Shown here piece by piece: positions 1-10,084 of a DNA stretch of 64,000 nt. Every line of letters begins with the position of its first letter. Within the stretch, counting starts at the first letter, position 1. The translations under genes and the position numbers were made by a program. Origin of the DNA: Porpolomopsis calyptriformis (Eukaryota; Basidiomycota; Agaricomycetes; Agaricales; Hygrophoraceae); contig OX621165.1 in the NCBI GenBank assembly GCA_951640195.1, forward strand, positions 1,426,001 through 1,490,000, in the 5' to 3' direction. The notes under the pieces were generated by a model. The model did not search any database and had not been told where the DNA came from. It saw only the letters and a list, made by a program, of their open reading frames with translations.

Positions 1-220
1 TTATTTGACATTTCAAGTGTCACATCATTTCTCATCATGATCCTGTGGTTCATGGCGTTCACGTTGGGCGTCTGTATATTGTGCAATTTCCCATGATGAC
101 AGTCGTTAACCGCAGATTCCTGTCTCACGGGATGTCTATAAACGTCCTGGCAAGTCTGGCTAACATAGCGGGTTCGTGACTGCAACTAACTATTATCCGA
201 AAGCAGGGTACCTTTAGCGA

Positions 221-289
221 TGTCACGAAAGAGTGGCAACGGGAACAAATCGAGGGACGATTTGTTCCCGCTATCACTTTCGGGCATCA
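221..289. repeat. hairpin 1 (imperfect inverted repeat)
   Basis: A perfect 13-bp inverted repeat (arms 240-252 and 258-270, 5-nt loop) lies inside a longer imperfect stem. The outer parts pair GAAAG/CTTTC and the flanking GTCAC/GTGAT-like bases. There is no coding evidence. It could be a small foldback element, a small-RNA precursor or simply a cruciform. Confidence 0.6.
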
Positions 290-375
290 CTCAGGAGGAG
301 AGCCGCTCACTATGACTCACCACTGGGTGTCAGATCCTACCACACATTGGCCACATATAAACAGTCTTTAAGGCA

Positions 376-467
376 CCTAAAATCGCGCCCACAAGAGAGT
401 AAATCGGCGGCCATTATCAGTTCCCCGCCGATTTACTCTTGTGGGACGTGCCGGGCGCGATTTTAGG
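376..467. repeat. hairpin 2 (long inverted repeat)
   Basis: The left arm 376-410 pairs with the right arm 425-467. The inner part (390-410 with 425-445) is nearly perfect over 20 bp, and the outer 14 bp (376-389 with about 454-467) is perfect. A short insertion in the right arm separates the two parts. The loop is about 14 nt. The geometry resembles a pre-miRNA-like or foldback element; there is no terminal sequence tying it to a known transposon. Confidence 0.65.
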
Positions 468-499
468 CGCTGTCAGCGATACACAGATCACTCCGCGAG

Positions 500-563
500 G
501 TTGGCTTTAAGAGAAACGTGTAGATTTTTGGACCCACAATCTACACGTTGCTCTTAAGCCAAC
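500..563. repeat. hairpin 3 (inverted repeat)
   Basis: The arms 500-526 and 539-563 pair almost completely: GTTGGCTTTAAGAG with its complement, then CGTGTAGATT with its complement, broken by one or two bulged bases. The loop is about 12 nt. The stem sequence differs from hairpins 1 and 2, so this is not a tandem copy of one element. Confidence 0.65.
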
Positions 564-743
564 ATTACATTATTGTGGCGGTCCCGTACGGCCCAGAACT
601 CTGGATCCCGCCCTGAACCCTCATAATTGAATTCTTCATCCCGTCGCATAAGCGGCAGTATTATAAAAAGGTTATATACCTCAATTCCCTCCGAGTGCGT
701 TTTCTCTACCCTATCTCTGAATCCTCGCTCTGCCTCGCCCTCA

Positions 744-1990
744 ATGACTAACCCTGGCAGCAACAACAACTTCAGAAACCAAGGCGTTGGGTCTTTGCGT
801 GCCGACGACGAGGATGACGAAACATACGATCATTATTCAACGGCTGGTTTGGTGGAGCTGCGATCCAACGACTTCCCGGACTACTTTATAGAACGGGATG
901 ATCGCCTCTTCCATTCTCATGGTAACGCGCTGTACCCTCTCCCTGTTGATACGCCAGAGCAGCAAGTGCGTGATTGGATGTACCCGCCTGAATATAGTAA
1001 CATAACACTATCTCACTGCAGCGACTCAATGTGGAGCATACTGCTCTGCACCAACTGATTGGTGCCAACTACATTGGCCCAGTCCCGCAAGTCCTGGAGG
1101 CTGACTCAAGGCAAAAGCTTGTCCTTGATGTTGGAAATGGCACTGGGCAATGGTATGAGTCACTGGGAACAATATTCTTGCATTGATCTCATTCCTATCT
1201 TGAAATAGGCTTTTAGAAATGGCCAGTGAATTCCCACATGTCCAATTTCGAGGAATTGATATTGGTATAATGCTCTGATTAATTTGGTTTTATTCATCCA
1301 TCACTCAATATTGTTGTTGCAGTACCAATTGCTACCAGATATCCACCAAAGAACGTACAGATTGAGATGCATGATATTAATCAGCAATTTAGATGGAATG
1401 ACAACATGATTGACTTTGTTCATATCCGAAATATGTGGATGACTGTCAGCATTGTCAACTTCTTACTGTGATCATGGTACTGACATTCATAACAGACACG
1501 AAACTACCCTAACATAATTAACGAGATCGCCCGTGTCCTGCGACCCGGCGGGCTTTTGTTATGCTGCGAATGGGGGTTCTATCCGAGCCTTCACCCCGTT
1601 TATCGCACCGATCCTTCTGTTCAAGCCCCGGGAGCATACAGATTTTTTGATATTGTCACGCAGTCGCTGATTCTGTTGGGCATCCGCCCTGTTGCGAATG
1701 CCATTCCAGATTGGCTAGCGAGGTCTAGTCAATTCGACGAGATCACCCCACAACTGTACTACATGCCTATTGGGCCATGGCATCAGGATCCCGGTCTTCA
1801 AAGGATCGGGAAGGCCTTCAGGGCGGCATGCAAGCGACTTCCGGATGCACTGAGACCGATGTTGATCAGGGCAGGATGGAATGAGACGGTTCTGGATCAG
1901 GTTTTCATGGATTACTTCCACGATCTGCAGACTGTGAAAGGAATGGTTTGCGTTTACCACACGGTTCATGCTCGGAAAAAGCGATTGTAG
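744..1990 (+). CDS. class I SAM-dependent methyltransferase
   Basis: Five exons (744-965, 1022-1152, 1209-1264, 1323-1444, 1496-1990) join in phase to a 341-residue protein. Motif I reads LDVGNGTGQWA, followed by an acidic second strand (FRGIDIVP) and the post-core block RVLRPGGLLL. This is the small-molecule methyltransferase fold common in basidiomycetes, related to the LaeA/TAM group. The C-terminal block with TPQLYYMPIGPWH and VYHTVHARK is, from memory, typical of an Agaricomycete-expanded subfamily. Such enzymes transfer methyl groups from SAM, often in secondary metabolism; the substrate cannot be told. The canonical DxGxGxG is DVGNGTG here, still compatible with SAM binding. QCR2 follows 104 bp downstream on the same strand. 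Confidence 0.82.
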
Positions 1991-2094
1991 TCTAAGATAT
2001 GCTTCCCTTGTACATTTAGTCCTACCAGTGTGATCACATTCCCGGACAATCCCGGTCCTTCAAACTCTTTGTCGCTAAACCATTTAATATTTCC

Positions 2095-3608
2095 ATGCTT
2101 GCAGCCAGAACGTCGACTGCACGTCGAGTGTCCCGCGCAGTGCGCGCTTTCGCTACCGTAGTCGATACAGCAGGCTTCAAAGTCGCTACCATCGACAAGG
2201 GCCAACCTACATCCGCCATTACTTTCTTGGTTAAGGCTGGCAGCCGGTTCGAGACCAAACCTGGAGTTGCCAATGTGCTCAAAAACTTCTCTTTTAAAGT
2301 ATGTCCTTCGTGATATCGTCCACTATCTTTGTTACTAATAAATATGAGTTGTAGAGTACGGCGAAGCGGTCTGCTCTCGGAACTGTTCGAGAGAGCGAAT
2401 TATACGGTGGTGTATTATCCGCAACTCTGTCTCGAGAACATCTCGCGTTGACTGCAGAATTTCTACGTGGAGACGAGTGAGCACCCTTTTAATTCACCTC
2501 TCACTCGCCGTGATGCTCCCCGACAGACTTTTCTTCGTTGATCTCCTCACTTCATTTGTCACGTCCGCGAAATTCACCCGCCACGAGTTCGAAGAATACG
2601 TCTTACCCACAGTAGAGGCTGAGTCTCTTGCTGCATTAACCAACCCAGCCACCCGCGCTATCGAGATTGCACACGCACTTGCTTTCCGTTCCGGCCTCGG
2701 CTCTTCCCTCTTTACTTCCCAAAACTGCTCCCTTAGTGCTGAGGACGTTAAATCCTTCGCTGCGTCTGCCTTCCGCAAAGGTAACTTCGCTATCCTCGGT
2801 ACGGGGATCGACCAAACCACCCTCACAAAACTCATCGAAAAGCACCTCGGGTCATCCAGCTTGACCTCGGCTACGCCTTCTACATCACCAACTTCATATT
2901 TCGGTGGTGAGACTCGAATTGAGGCTCACGGAGGTCCACAAACTATTTTTGTTGGGTTTGGAACAGCAACTGCACCTGTCCCAGAACTTGCTGTGCTCTC
3001 CGCCCATCTGTCTCCTCAGTCCACCGTAAAATGGTCACAAGGTCTGTCCCCGATCTCCGCCAAGATCCCTTCAACCACCTCTGTGCAGACTGTTTCCTTC
3101 CCATATTCCGACGCGGCGTTATTTGGTCTGCTCATCCAAGGACCCTCTGGGGAAAGTGTGAAAGACGCTGGGAAAGTGGCCGTGAAGGTTCTCAAAGACT
3201 CGGTCACATCGGGCGGCTTGAAAGCTGAGGAGTTGAAGAAGGCGATTTCCAAAGCAAAATTCGTAGCTGCTAGCGCAGTTGAAGGCAGTAGAGACGGTCT
3301 GGTGGCCGCTCTGGGCGCGAAGGTAAACTAAGTGTCCGAGATTCTTATTGCGAGTTCATTGACTTTGTGCTTTGTTAGGTTCTGGCTGGCTCTGAAGCAT
3401 CCCTTGATGCTACCTTCTCCTCGTTAGACAAAGTCACAGCAAGTGCATTCTCAAAGGCAAGTCATCAACGAGATCTATTATGTATAACATACTAACTTTC
3501 GTTGCCCATTTGTGCTAGGCCACATCTACTCTCCTGAAGGGTAAGCCGACATATGTTGCAGTTGGCAACGTCCGGTCTCTGCCGCATCTCGATGAACTGG
3601 GGCTGTGA
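2095..3608 (+). CDS. QCR2: cytochrome bc1 complex subunit 2 (core protein 2)
   Basis: Five exons (2095-2298, 2355-2476, 2527-3322, 3379-3456, 3519-3608) give a 429-residue M16-peptidase-like protein. The N-terminus is rich in Arg, Ala, Ser and Thr with no acidic residues, as in a mitochondrial presequence. The blocks ETKPGVANVLKNFSFKSTAK and ELYGGVLSATLSREHLALTA are typical of core protein 2, which lacks the zinc-binding HxxEH of active processing peptidases. Its role is structural, in respiratory complex III of the inner mitochondrial membrane. Intron 4 begins with GC rather than GT (AAG|GCAAGT at 3457); splicing there restores the conserved C-terminus ending HLDELGL. Only 120 bp separate it from the convergent oxidoreductase gene. 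Confidence 0.9.
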
Positions 3609-3728
3609 ATGGGCGAAATGACAGTAACCCAATAGATGGCAACTTTATACCTCACGCGAAAGCTGATATATAGGAGTGCATGTCTAAGCTTCATGACGCC
3701 TGGCTGAGGCAAGTAATTTGTAGAGGTG

Positions 3729-5514
3729 CTAAACATGGTTTCCCAAGTCTTTCAATTTGCCCTGGACCATTTCATTCCACCAGTCTTCCCATTGGATGAC
3801 CTTCTTTGTCTTCCTTGCCTGCTCAGCTGCAAAGACAACGGCGTGGCTCCTTATCACTTCCTCGAGAGTACATTTGACATGAACTTTCTGTGCTTCAGCC
3901 ACGCTCATGCCGTGGTTTTTGACAGCATCAATGGCGAGCACAAATTGACATGCCAGGCCGTTGTCGCCGCCGCTGTGACCACCAGCATAGAGTTGTGAAT
4001 GGTGGGTTGTGGAATTACCGGAAGGGAAATCATGAACCTGCATAAATGTTTTGATCAGGACTAGAAGAGAGGCAAAAGCAACATACTATGATACATTTAT
4101 TGTCCGCAATGATCTCCCCGCGAGTGCCGTAAACGTGAGTGCGACGGTGTGAGGTTGTATCTGCTGTGAAGGCAATCATGTGTAAAGTAGCTGTCTTCGC
4201 GCCTCGACCTTTCCGTCCATCCTGTTGAGCGGTATCACGACTAGGCAAGAAGTCGTCGTCCCAAGTGATGGTCACTACCTGATTATCGCAGACGTCATTG
4301 TCAGCCTCATATACACAGCGACCATACCATCCCCTCGAGTCGACGGTCGGTTGGTCGGTTTTCGACGTATAGTCCTCTGATAACCGCTCCGTGACCTTCT
4401 GCTCGGCATGATCCAATCCTTGTTGTAGAAAATCGTCGATTTCTGGCACCACAACGTTGAGGGGCCAGCCTGTATGGCCACGCCGGAGACGTTTCTCAAT
4501 GTATATCTTCTTGGCAGAAAACTGACAGTCCTTTTCTGCAGGACAAGAGAAACAGTTGGTAGCTGTTCCAGCGAGCGACGGCTTGCTGGAGGGTTTGAAG
4601 TGGGTGAGAGATCCCGATGAGCTCACAGTTGAGGGTAGATGAGGAGGATCCTCAGAGTTCGGAGGGGGAGAGCAGAAGAACCACAGGAGGTCAATGTCGT
4701 GGCAGGATTTGGTAAGGAGAGAGGGGGCACTTGTAGATTCTTTGCGCCAATTTCCCCTGCAATTTCCATCAACGTATCAGGAGTGCGAAGCATTCAGTAT
4801 CAAGGATGTACTTTACCGAACATAGCTGTGTGAGAAATGCCGCCATCCTATAGGTTCTGTGTGCTCGATGGAGACGATATCACCAATTGCCTCGTCCTCG
4901 TGGAGCAATTTCCTAAGTAATATGTTGTAAGGGCTGTAGCGCATAACATGTCCGATACCAAACAGAGCAGTCGGTAATGCGGTGGTATCTTTGGGGGTTA
5001 ATGCCGCGTAAATGCGAAGGCAATCGTCCAATGTTGTTGCCAAAGGTTTCTCGCTGAGAAGGTGCAAATTGAGAGGGGCAAGCTCGGTGATGATCTCGGC
5101 GTGCGTGTCATCGAGCGTACACACGAGAACACCATCTACGCCGACCGGGACCTGCTCCCCGTTCTTCTTCTTCTCCCTTCTCTGAAGCTCCCATTCCTTG
5201 AACCCTTTCCAGCCATCAAATTCCATCCCTTCCTGGGGTTCGTCGACTCCCCATATGTATTGCCGTCCAAATTGTTTGCGCTTGAACGCGACGGGTTCAG
5301 CTATCGCTGTTACGATGCCGTTGGATGCCATCATGATGGAACGGGCTAGGGATGCACCACGCGAACCGCCGCCGATGATCAGGATTCTCGGCGGGTGAGC
5401 AGAACGCGGAGGACAAGGAGGAGGGAGATTGTTAAAAGGGGGTTCAACAGGCTGTGGCCCGATTGCGGGTTGAAAGACAGAATTTCGGGAGAACAGATGC
5501 TTGACTCGATTCAT
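3729..5514 (-). CDS. GFO/IDH/MocA-family oxidoreductase
   Basis: Three exons on the minus strand (5514-4817, 4756-4087, 4037-3729) encode 558 residues. The N-terminal Rossmann fold shows RILIIGGGSRGASLARS, a GxGxxG-like dinucleotide motif. The family signature SEKPLATTLDD follows. After the first splice comes VRGNWRKES and then KSCHDIDLLWF, typical of the C-terminal alpha/beta domain. These enzymes use NAD(P)H to oxidise or reduce sugars, cyclitols or similar substrates; the substrate is unknown. The C-terminal third is longer than in bacterial members and ends with a conserved helix (KVIQWEDWWNEM). A 42-residue Pro-rich N-terminus precedes the fold; no organelle signal is obvious. Confidence 0.85.
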
Positions 5515-6254
5515 TTCAGCGGTGAGGAATTGATGAACTTCCTAGAACGACTGGGGAAAGGTACACGATCAACGGTCGCTTACTTCGACTCTACCATTAT
5601 CCTCTCCATGACAAGCTCTTCATCACCCGCCGCTATGACCTCAAAGACACGCTCAACCTCCCTCAGATTAACATCTAAATACCACCGGGTTTGCCCACGA
5701 AGTCATCGGTCGGTCCGGACACGCTTACTTCGGTGAACCTCGCAACGGTTTATCACTCACTAGGACGACATGAAGAGGCCGCCGACCGCTGAGAGAACTC
5801 TTTGGGAGCCGCTCACCGACACACCTATGGTAGGTAGAGAACCTCGCTCTTATTTACACATCAGAGGGCCACAAGGAGGACAGTGAAGGGCTGCACCTGG
5901 CTGGCCCAGGGGCGCCCCTAGGATCCGACCATTCAAGCTCGCAATGGACAGAAGTGGATCTCGTGGGATGAGAGGAAGAAGTAATGAGTAAAGGTATTCT
6001 GCACCGAGGGAAGTCCTCCAGATGAGCGGCCAAAAAAATATCTAGCGCCGATCTACTTGGAGTCGCGAGGATATCAGCGGATAATGGCTGTACAAGTATT
6101 TGGCAAATACAATCTGCGGAAATCTTTACCCCACATCAAATCTACAGCTTTTGAGGCTTATTAGGCAAGACACAGCTTTACCTACAAGAGAGGCAGTCCA
6201 TATAATAAAGGGACTTGGAATACGGAATGCAATGCTCACACCATCACCTTCACC
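5515..6254. other. intergenic region with TPR relic
   Basis: This is the promoter side of the oxidoreductase (5515 to about 5700), followed by a decayed TPR fragment (see 5714-5910) and about 340 bp upstream of NB-ARC gene A. I see no intact gene. An alternative in-frame ATG for gene A exists at 6100. Confidence 0.5.
5714..5910 (+). pseudogene. TPR (kinesin light chain-type) relic
   Basis: The + strand reads PDTLTSVNLATVYHSLGRH then EEAADR before a stop. After further stops another unit reads NLALIYTSEGHKEDSEGLHL. Both match the 42-residue TPR units of genes A and B downstream (NLA-Y-SQGR-DEAE-LH). No start codon or NB-ARC is attached. It looks like the decayed tail of an earlier NB-ARC/TPR gene. 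Confidence 0.7.
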
Positions 6255-8632
6255 ATGGGAAACGCGATTTCAACTCTCGTCAATAACAGTACGGTCAACA
6301 GCGCTGGACGTGATCACTATATCATTAATTATATTTTTGGTGAGCATACTGAGTTCGCAAAATGCAATCTCAGAAACTGCCCCCCGCAATCTATCATGCC
6401 CCACTTCTGACTTCTGTTGTGCACTAGGTCATGAACCCCCACCACGACCTAGCAATCATGCCCCCGTTGGTCGTCTCTCAACCCACTTCATCGGAAGAGA
6501 CAGAGAGATAGATTTCCTACGGAATGCTTTGGGCCAGGCAGAAAATGGTATACCAAACTCTTGTGCTATTTATGGCATGCCCGGGGTCGGCAAGTCACTG
6601 CTGATATTGCATTACGCCAAATCATCCTTCGATTGCGGCAAATACTCGTACATATTCTGGATCTCAGCCACAAGTGTCGACAAGCTACACAAGGGACTCA
6701 CCGAAGTCCTCGATCTCGTCCCTCATCCAGATCGCCGCATTCAAGATCAACGGACGAAACTGATATCAGCACGACGTTTGCTGCAAGAGCTTCCCCAAAC
6801 TTGGCTTCTCATCTTCGATAATGTCGACAGCAGTACACTTGGCTTCCTCCGAACAAACCTGTCTCTCTCAAATGATCGAGGTCATATCCTTTTCACCACA
6901 CGGACCGCAGACGTGGCCGAGGCTCTTGTGACTATGGCTGGAAATCAGCATCCCACACTCCAACTTAACCCACTTGAACTTCGCGATTCGACACATCTTC
7001 TTTTTCGAGGCGCTGGCATCAATATGAATACTGTAACACCATCTCTGTTAAATCACGCCGAGAAATTAGTCGAATCCCTTGGTCGCCTTCCTCTTGCTAT
7101 TACCCAAGCAGCATCATACATGAAATATACTTGTACCACTCTCGACGAGATGCACGAATCGTACAAGGGCAGTGACAGGATAGAAGTAAGTTCAGAGATG
7201 GCTTATGTTGCATTCAATCATTCACTCGTGCAAACAGTTGATTAAATGGGAGAGTGATTTAACCACTTACGAGGAGCGATCAATAGCAAAGACGTTCACC
7301 AAACAATTCAACCAGTTGAAAGAAGAGTCACAAGAGATCAGCAACCTCCTCAAATTCCTTTCCTTTCTCGACCCAGAAAGTATACCCATTGCGATGATCA
7401 TTGAAGGGGCCAAAGAGCTGTTACACCCACAACCCCAAAGTTATCCCCCCGAGTTCCATTCCTTGGTTGCCTTTATCGACTCGCGAGCAAAGTTCCGGAT
7501 GGCTAGAGCGAAACTTAAGGACTTGTGTCTCATCGAGGACCGGTCTAATTTTCAAAGCCTGTGGATGCACGATTTAATCCGGTTTATAATCCAGGAAGCC
7601 GCGAGGAAAGAAGAGACCTATCGAGAATGGCTTCGATCATCAATCTCACTCGTTTGTGGCGCTTTCCGACACAAACGAGACCTCGAATCACCCGAGCGCT
7701 GGTCTGAATGTGAAAAGTTCATACCCCATTTGCGATCGCTCACCGAACGATGGAGTAGTGCGTACGGCGCGAACCCCGAGCTTGTTTCGGCCAATTTGAG
7801 GATCGTGAGATATTTTGAAAGTCGGGCAAGATACAAAGACGCCGAGTTGCTGTGTAAGCAAGTGCTTGAAAGTTGCGAAACGGTGTTGGGACACGAAGAT
7901 CCGAATATCCTAACAGCAATGGACACCCTCGGAATTGTCTACCTTTCACAAGGGCGGTACTGCGAAGCCAAGGCAATACTGGATCAGGCTCTGGCTGGAA
8001 GGGAGAGGCATCTAGGTGCCAATCATGAGGATACGCTGACGTCGAAGAACAATCTCGGAGAGGTATATTTCCGTCAAGGACGACTGGCGGAGGCTGAAGC
8101 ACTGTTCGAGCTGGTATTAAAGATCAGAGAGGGGCGCTTGCCTGCCGACCATCGAGATACGCTGATATCGAAAAGCAATCTTGGAGAGGTCTATCGTCAG
8201 CTAGAACGATTGGACGAGGCTCAAGCACTGCACACGCAGGCATTAGCGAGTAGACAACAGTCTCTGGGTGACAATCACCCGGACACACTGACGTCCATGG
8301 CCAACCTCGCAATGATTTATATGAAGCAAAAACGGTACGACGAAGCCGAGCCGTTGCAGAATCTGGCACTGGAACGAAGTAGGAAACACCTGGGTGCCTG
8401 TCATACGATCACACTCGGGTTGAAAAATAACCTTGCATGTATTTATCGCTATCAAGGACGCCTTGATAAGGCCAAGATACTCTATGAGCAAGTCAAAGAG
8501 GACCTCGCAAAGTACCTGGGGGTTGACCATCCGTACGCACAGACTGCAGAAGAAAATCTCGCTATTCTCAATAAAGAGTTGGGGCTAAGGTACGAAGCCA
8601 TTTTTTTTATCGTCTCCAAGTCTAATCATTGA
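6255..8632 (+). CDS. NB-ARC/TPR protein A (NLR-like STAND ATPase)
   Basis: Exons 6255-6339, 6428-7185 and 7238-8632 encode about 745 residues. The first exon supplies 28 residues rich in N, S and T (MGNAISTLVNNS, then TVNSAGRDHYIINYI) instead of an enzyme domain. NB-ARC follows: P-loop GMPGVGKS (about residues 78-85), Walker B LLIFDNVD, a GHILFTTR sensor block and GRLPLAI. Exon 3 holds a helical linker with MHDLIRFI and then six 42-residue TPRs. Such proteins are thought to be signal-transducing switches in fungal heterokaryon incompatibility or defence; that role here is inference. The 3' end may differ: splicing at 8592 (AAG|GTACG) to 8644 would end the protein at 8659. An unspliced first intron is open from the ATG at 6100 and would give another N-terminus. 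Confidence 0.82.
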
Positions 8633-8659
8633 CTTATACTTAGGCCCTGCAATCTCTGA

Positions 8660-10084
8660 CGTGTAGACGTATAAAAGCTCTCGTGTAAAATAAAGAATCC
8701 CGTTTCAAGTCATTCTGCATGAAATTTTTATCTGTGGGTGTGAACAACACCAGGAAGTCGAGATCCGAAACCTCGGTAGGAAGGTGATGGACATCACGGT
8801 AAACTATCCGAGGGTACGGACTAGATTGGAGTCGATGTGGCGTGTTTAGGTTTAACAGCCTTCTGGAGGAGCTTGGTGACCTGTGTACACACCACATTTC
8901 GGCTTGTTCAAGCCATTGCCGAGCTTTGGACCTCAACCCACATTCATGCCCGCTAAATTTAGGGTATTAAACCGCGACGGCCACAACGTAGGGAAGTGTC
9001 TTGCAGTTGTTTAGATAGCAGTTGGAGAGGGGATCGACCAGTTCAAGTAAGAGATAGTTTTTTTTGGAGGAAGAACACCCATATCCCATGGATTCGCGTC
9101 GTTTTGCCGATGACACCGTTGTTTCCGCTGCGGTCATCAGATGTGTCAGAAAAAAGGTATATGTAGAGTAGAGTTTACTCTTGTCGAGGATGGTCGAATA
9201 GGGTGAACCAAGGGTTTGAGTGAGGCATTGTTACCATATCCTCGCCGTTATGTTGACGTGGTTGCAGTCCCACCTGTGGAACTACAATCATCGAAAGTGT
9301 GAAACGTTCAACATTCGTTTGTTTATGCTGTGAGAGTCAGCTTCGTCTGACAGATCTAGCTCCACAGGATGCAGAACACTCCTGGAAGATGGCGTCATTC
9401 TTGCATGCAGGGTGGTAGCAGCAAGGGAAACCCGGGCTTTCTCAGTATGATGAAGTTGTTCGCGTTAGCTGCCTTCGGTTGAGTTGAGTCGGGAAGACAC
9501 TAATTTGAGAATCGATCGGCTCTCTGGAAACAACACTGCAACGTTCAGTCTAAAGCCGTGGGTCTGGAAGAATCTGCCTTCATATTGGGGTAAGAGTGTT
9601 ACGATACATTTAGCAAACTCATCTTGTTCGAACACGGCCACATAAGTGTGTACAATGCCCGCATGTGGGTTGAACACGACAGACACGTCTCGGAGTGCTA
9701 TTGACCTAAACACTCAGTCCGATCATTTTAACAAAAAGTTAGCCAATAGTTTGGGATCTCTTTGATAATTTATAAGTTCATAGAGAAAATCTAGTTGGAG
9801 TGACCTTCACCATTCAACCGTCCGTCCCTTGGTAATTTTGACCAGCTCGTTGATAATCACTAAAGCAGGGGGTACCACTGCAAGATTGAACGAGGAGAGC
9901 AAAAACTGTTTTGCGTGTATCACCAGAGGTGGATCATGGCATGCTCGAGTATCTCAATTTCATGAGCGATGAGATTGAGCTTGATTTGGAGTAACTGATC
10001 AAATCCCCAGACAAACGGAAACAAATAACGCAAATCAGCCTCTTCGTACTGATATCGTCGATAAGGATACAAAGGTGACCACCC
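8660..10084. other. intergenic region, no recognised gene
   Basis: I find no intact gene in this 1.4 kb between NB-ARC genes A and B. A minus-strand open frame at 9465-9713 (82 codons, SIALRDVSVVFNP...) is unrecognised; a distant C2-domain relic is possible but unsupported. The last few hundred bases must hold the promoter of gene B. Confidence 0.4.

Larger units (their letters stand above)
1..743. other. gene-free left edge with hairpins
   Basis: I see no convincing coding region before the methyltransferase start at 744. The stretch is dominated by three separate long inverted repeats (about 221-289, 376-467 and 500-563), listed individually. The last part, about 570-743, would be the promoter and 5' leader of the methyltransferase. 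Two in-frame ATGs (627 and 744) exist; 744 was preferred because the protein from there starts like a typical short disordered N-terminus. Confidence 0.5.

Noticed and set aside
5395..5736. + strand 113-codon frame
   Set aside because: It is mostly antisense to the first exon and leader of the oxidoreductase gene and shows no protein similarity.
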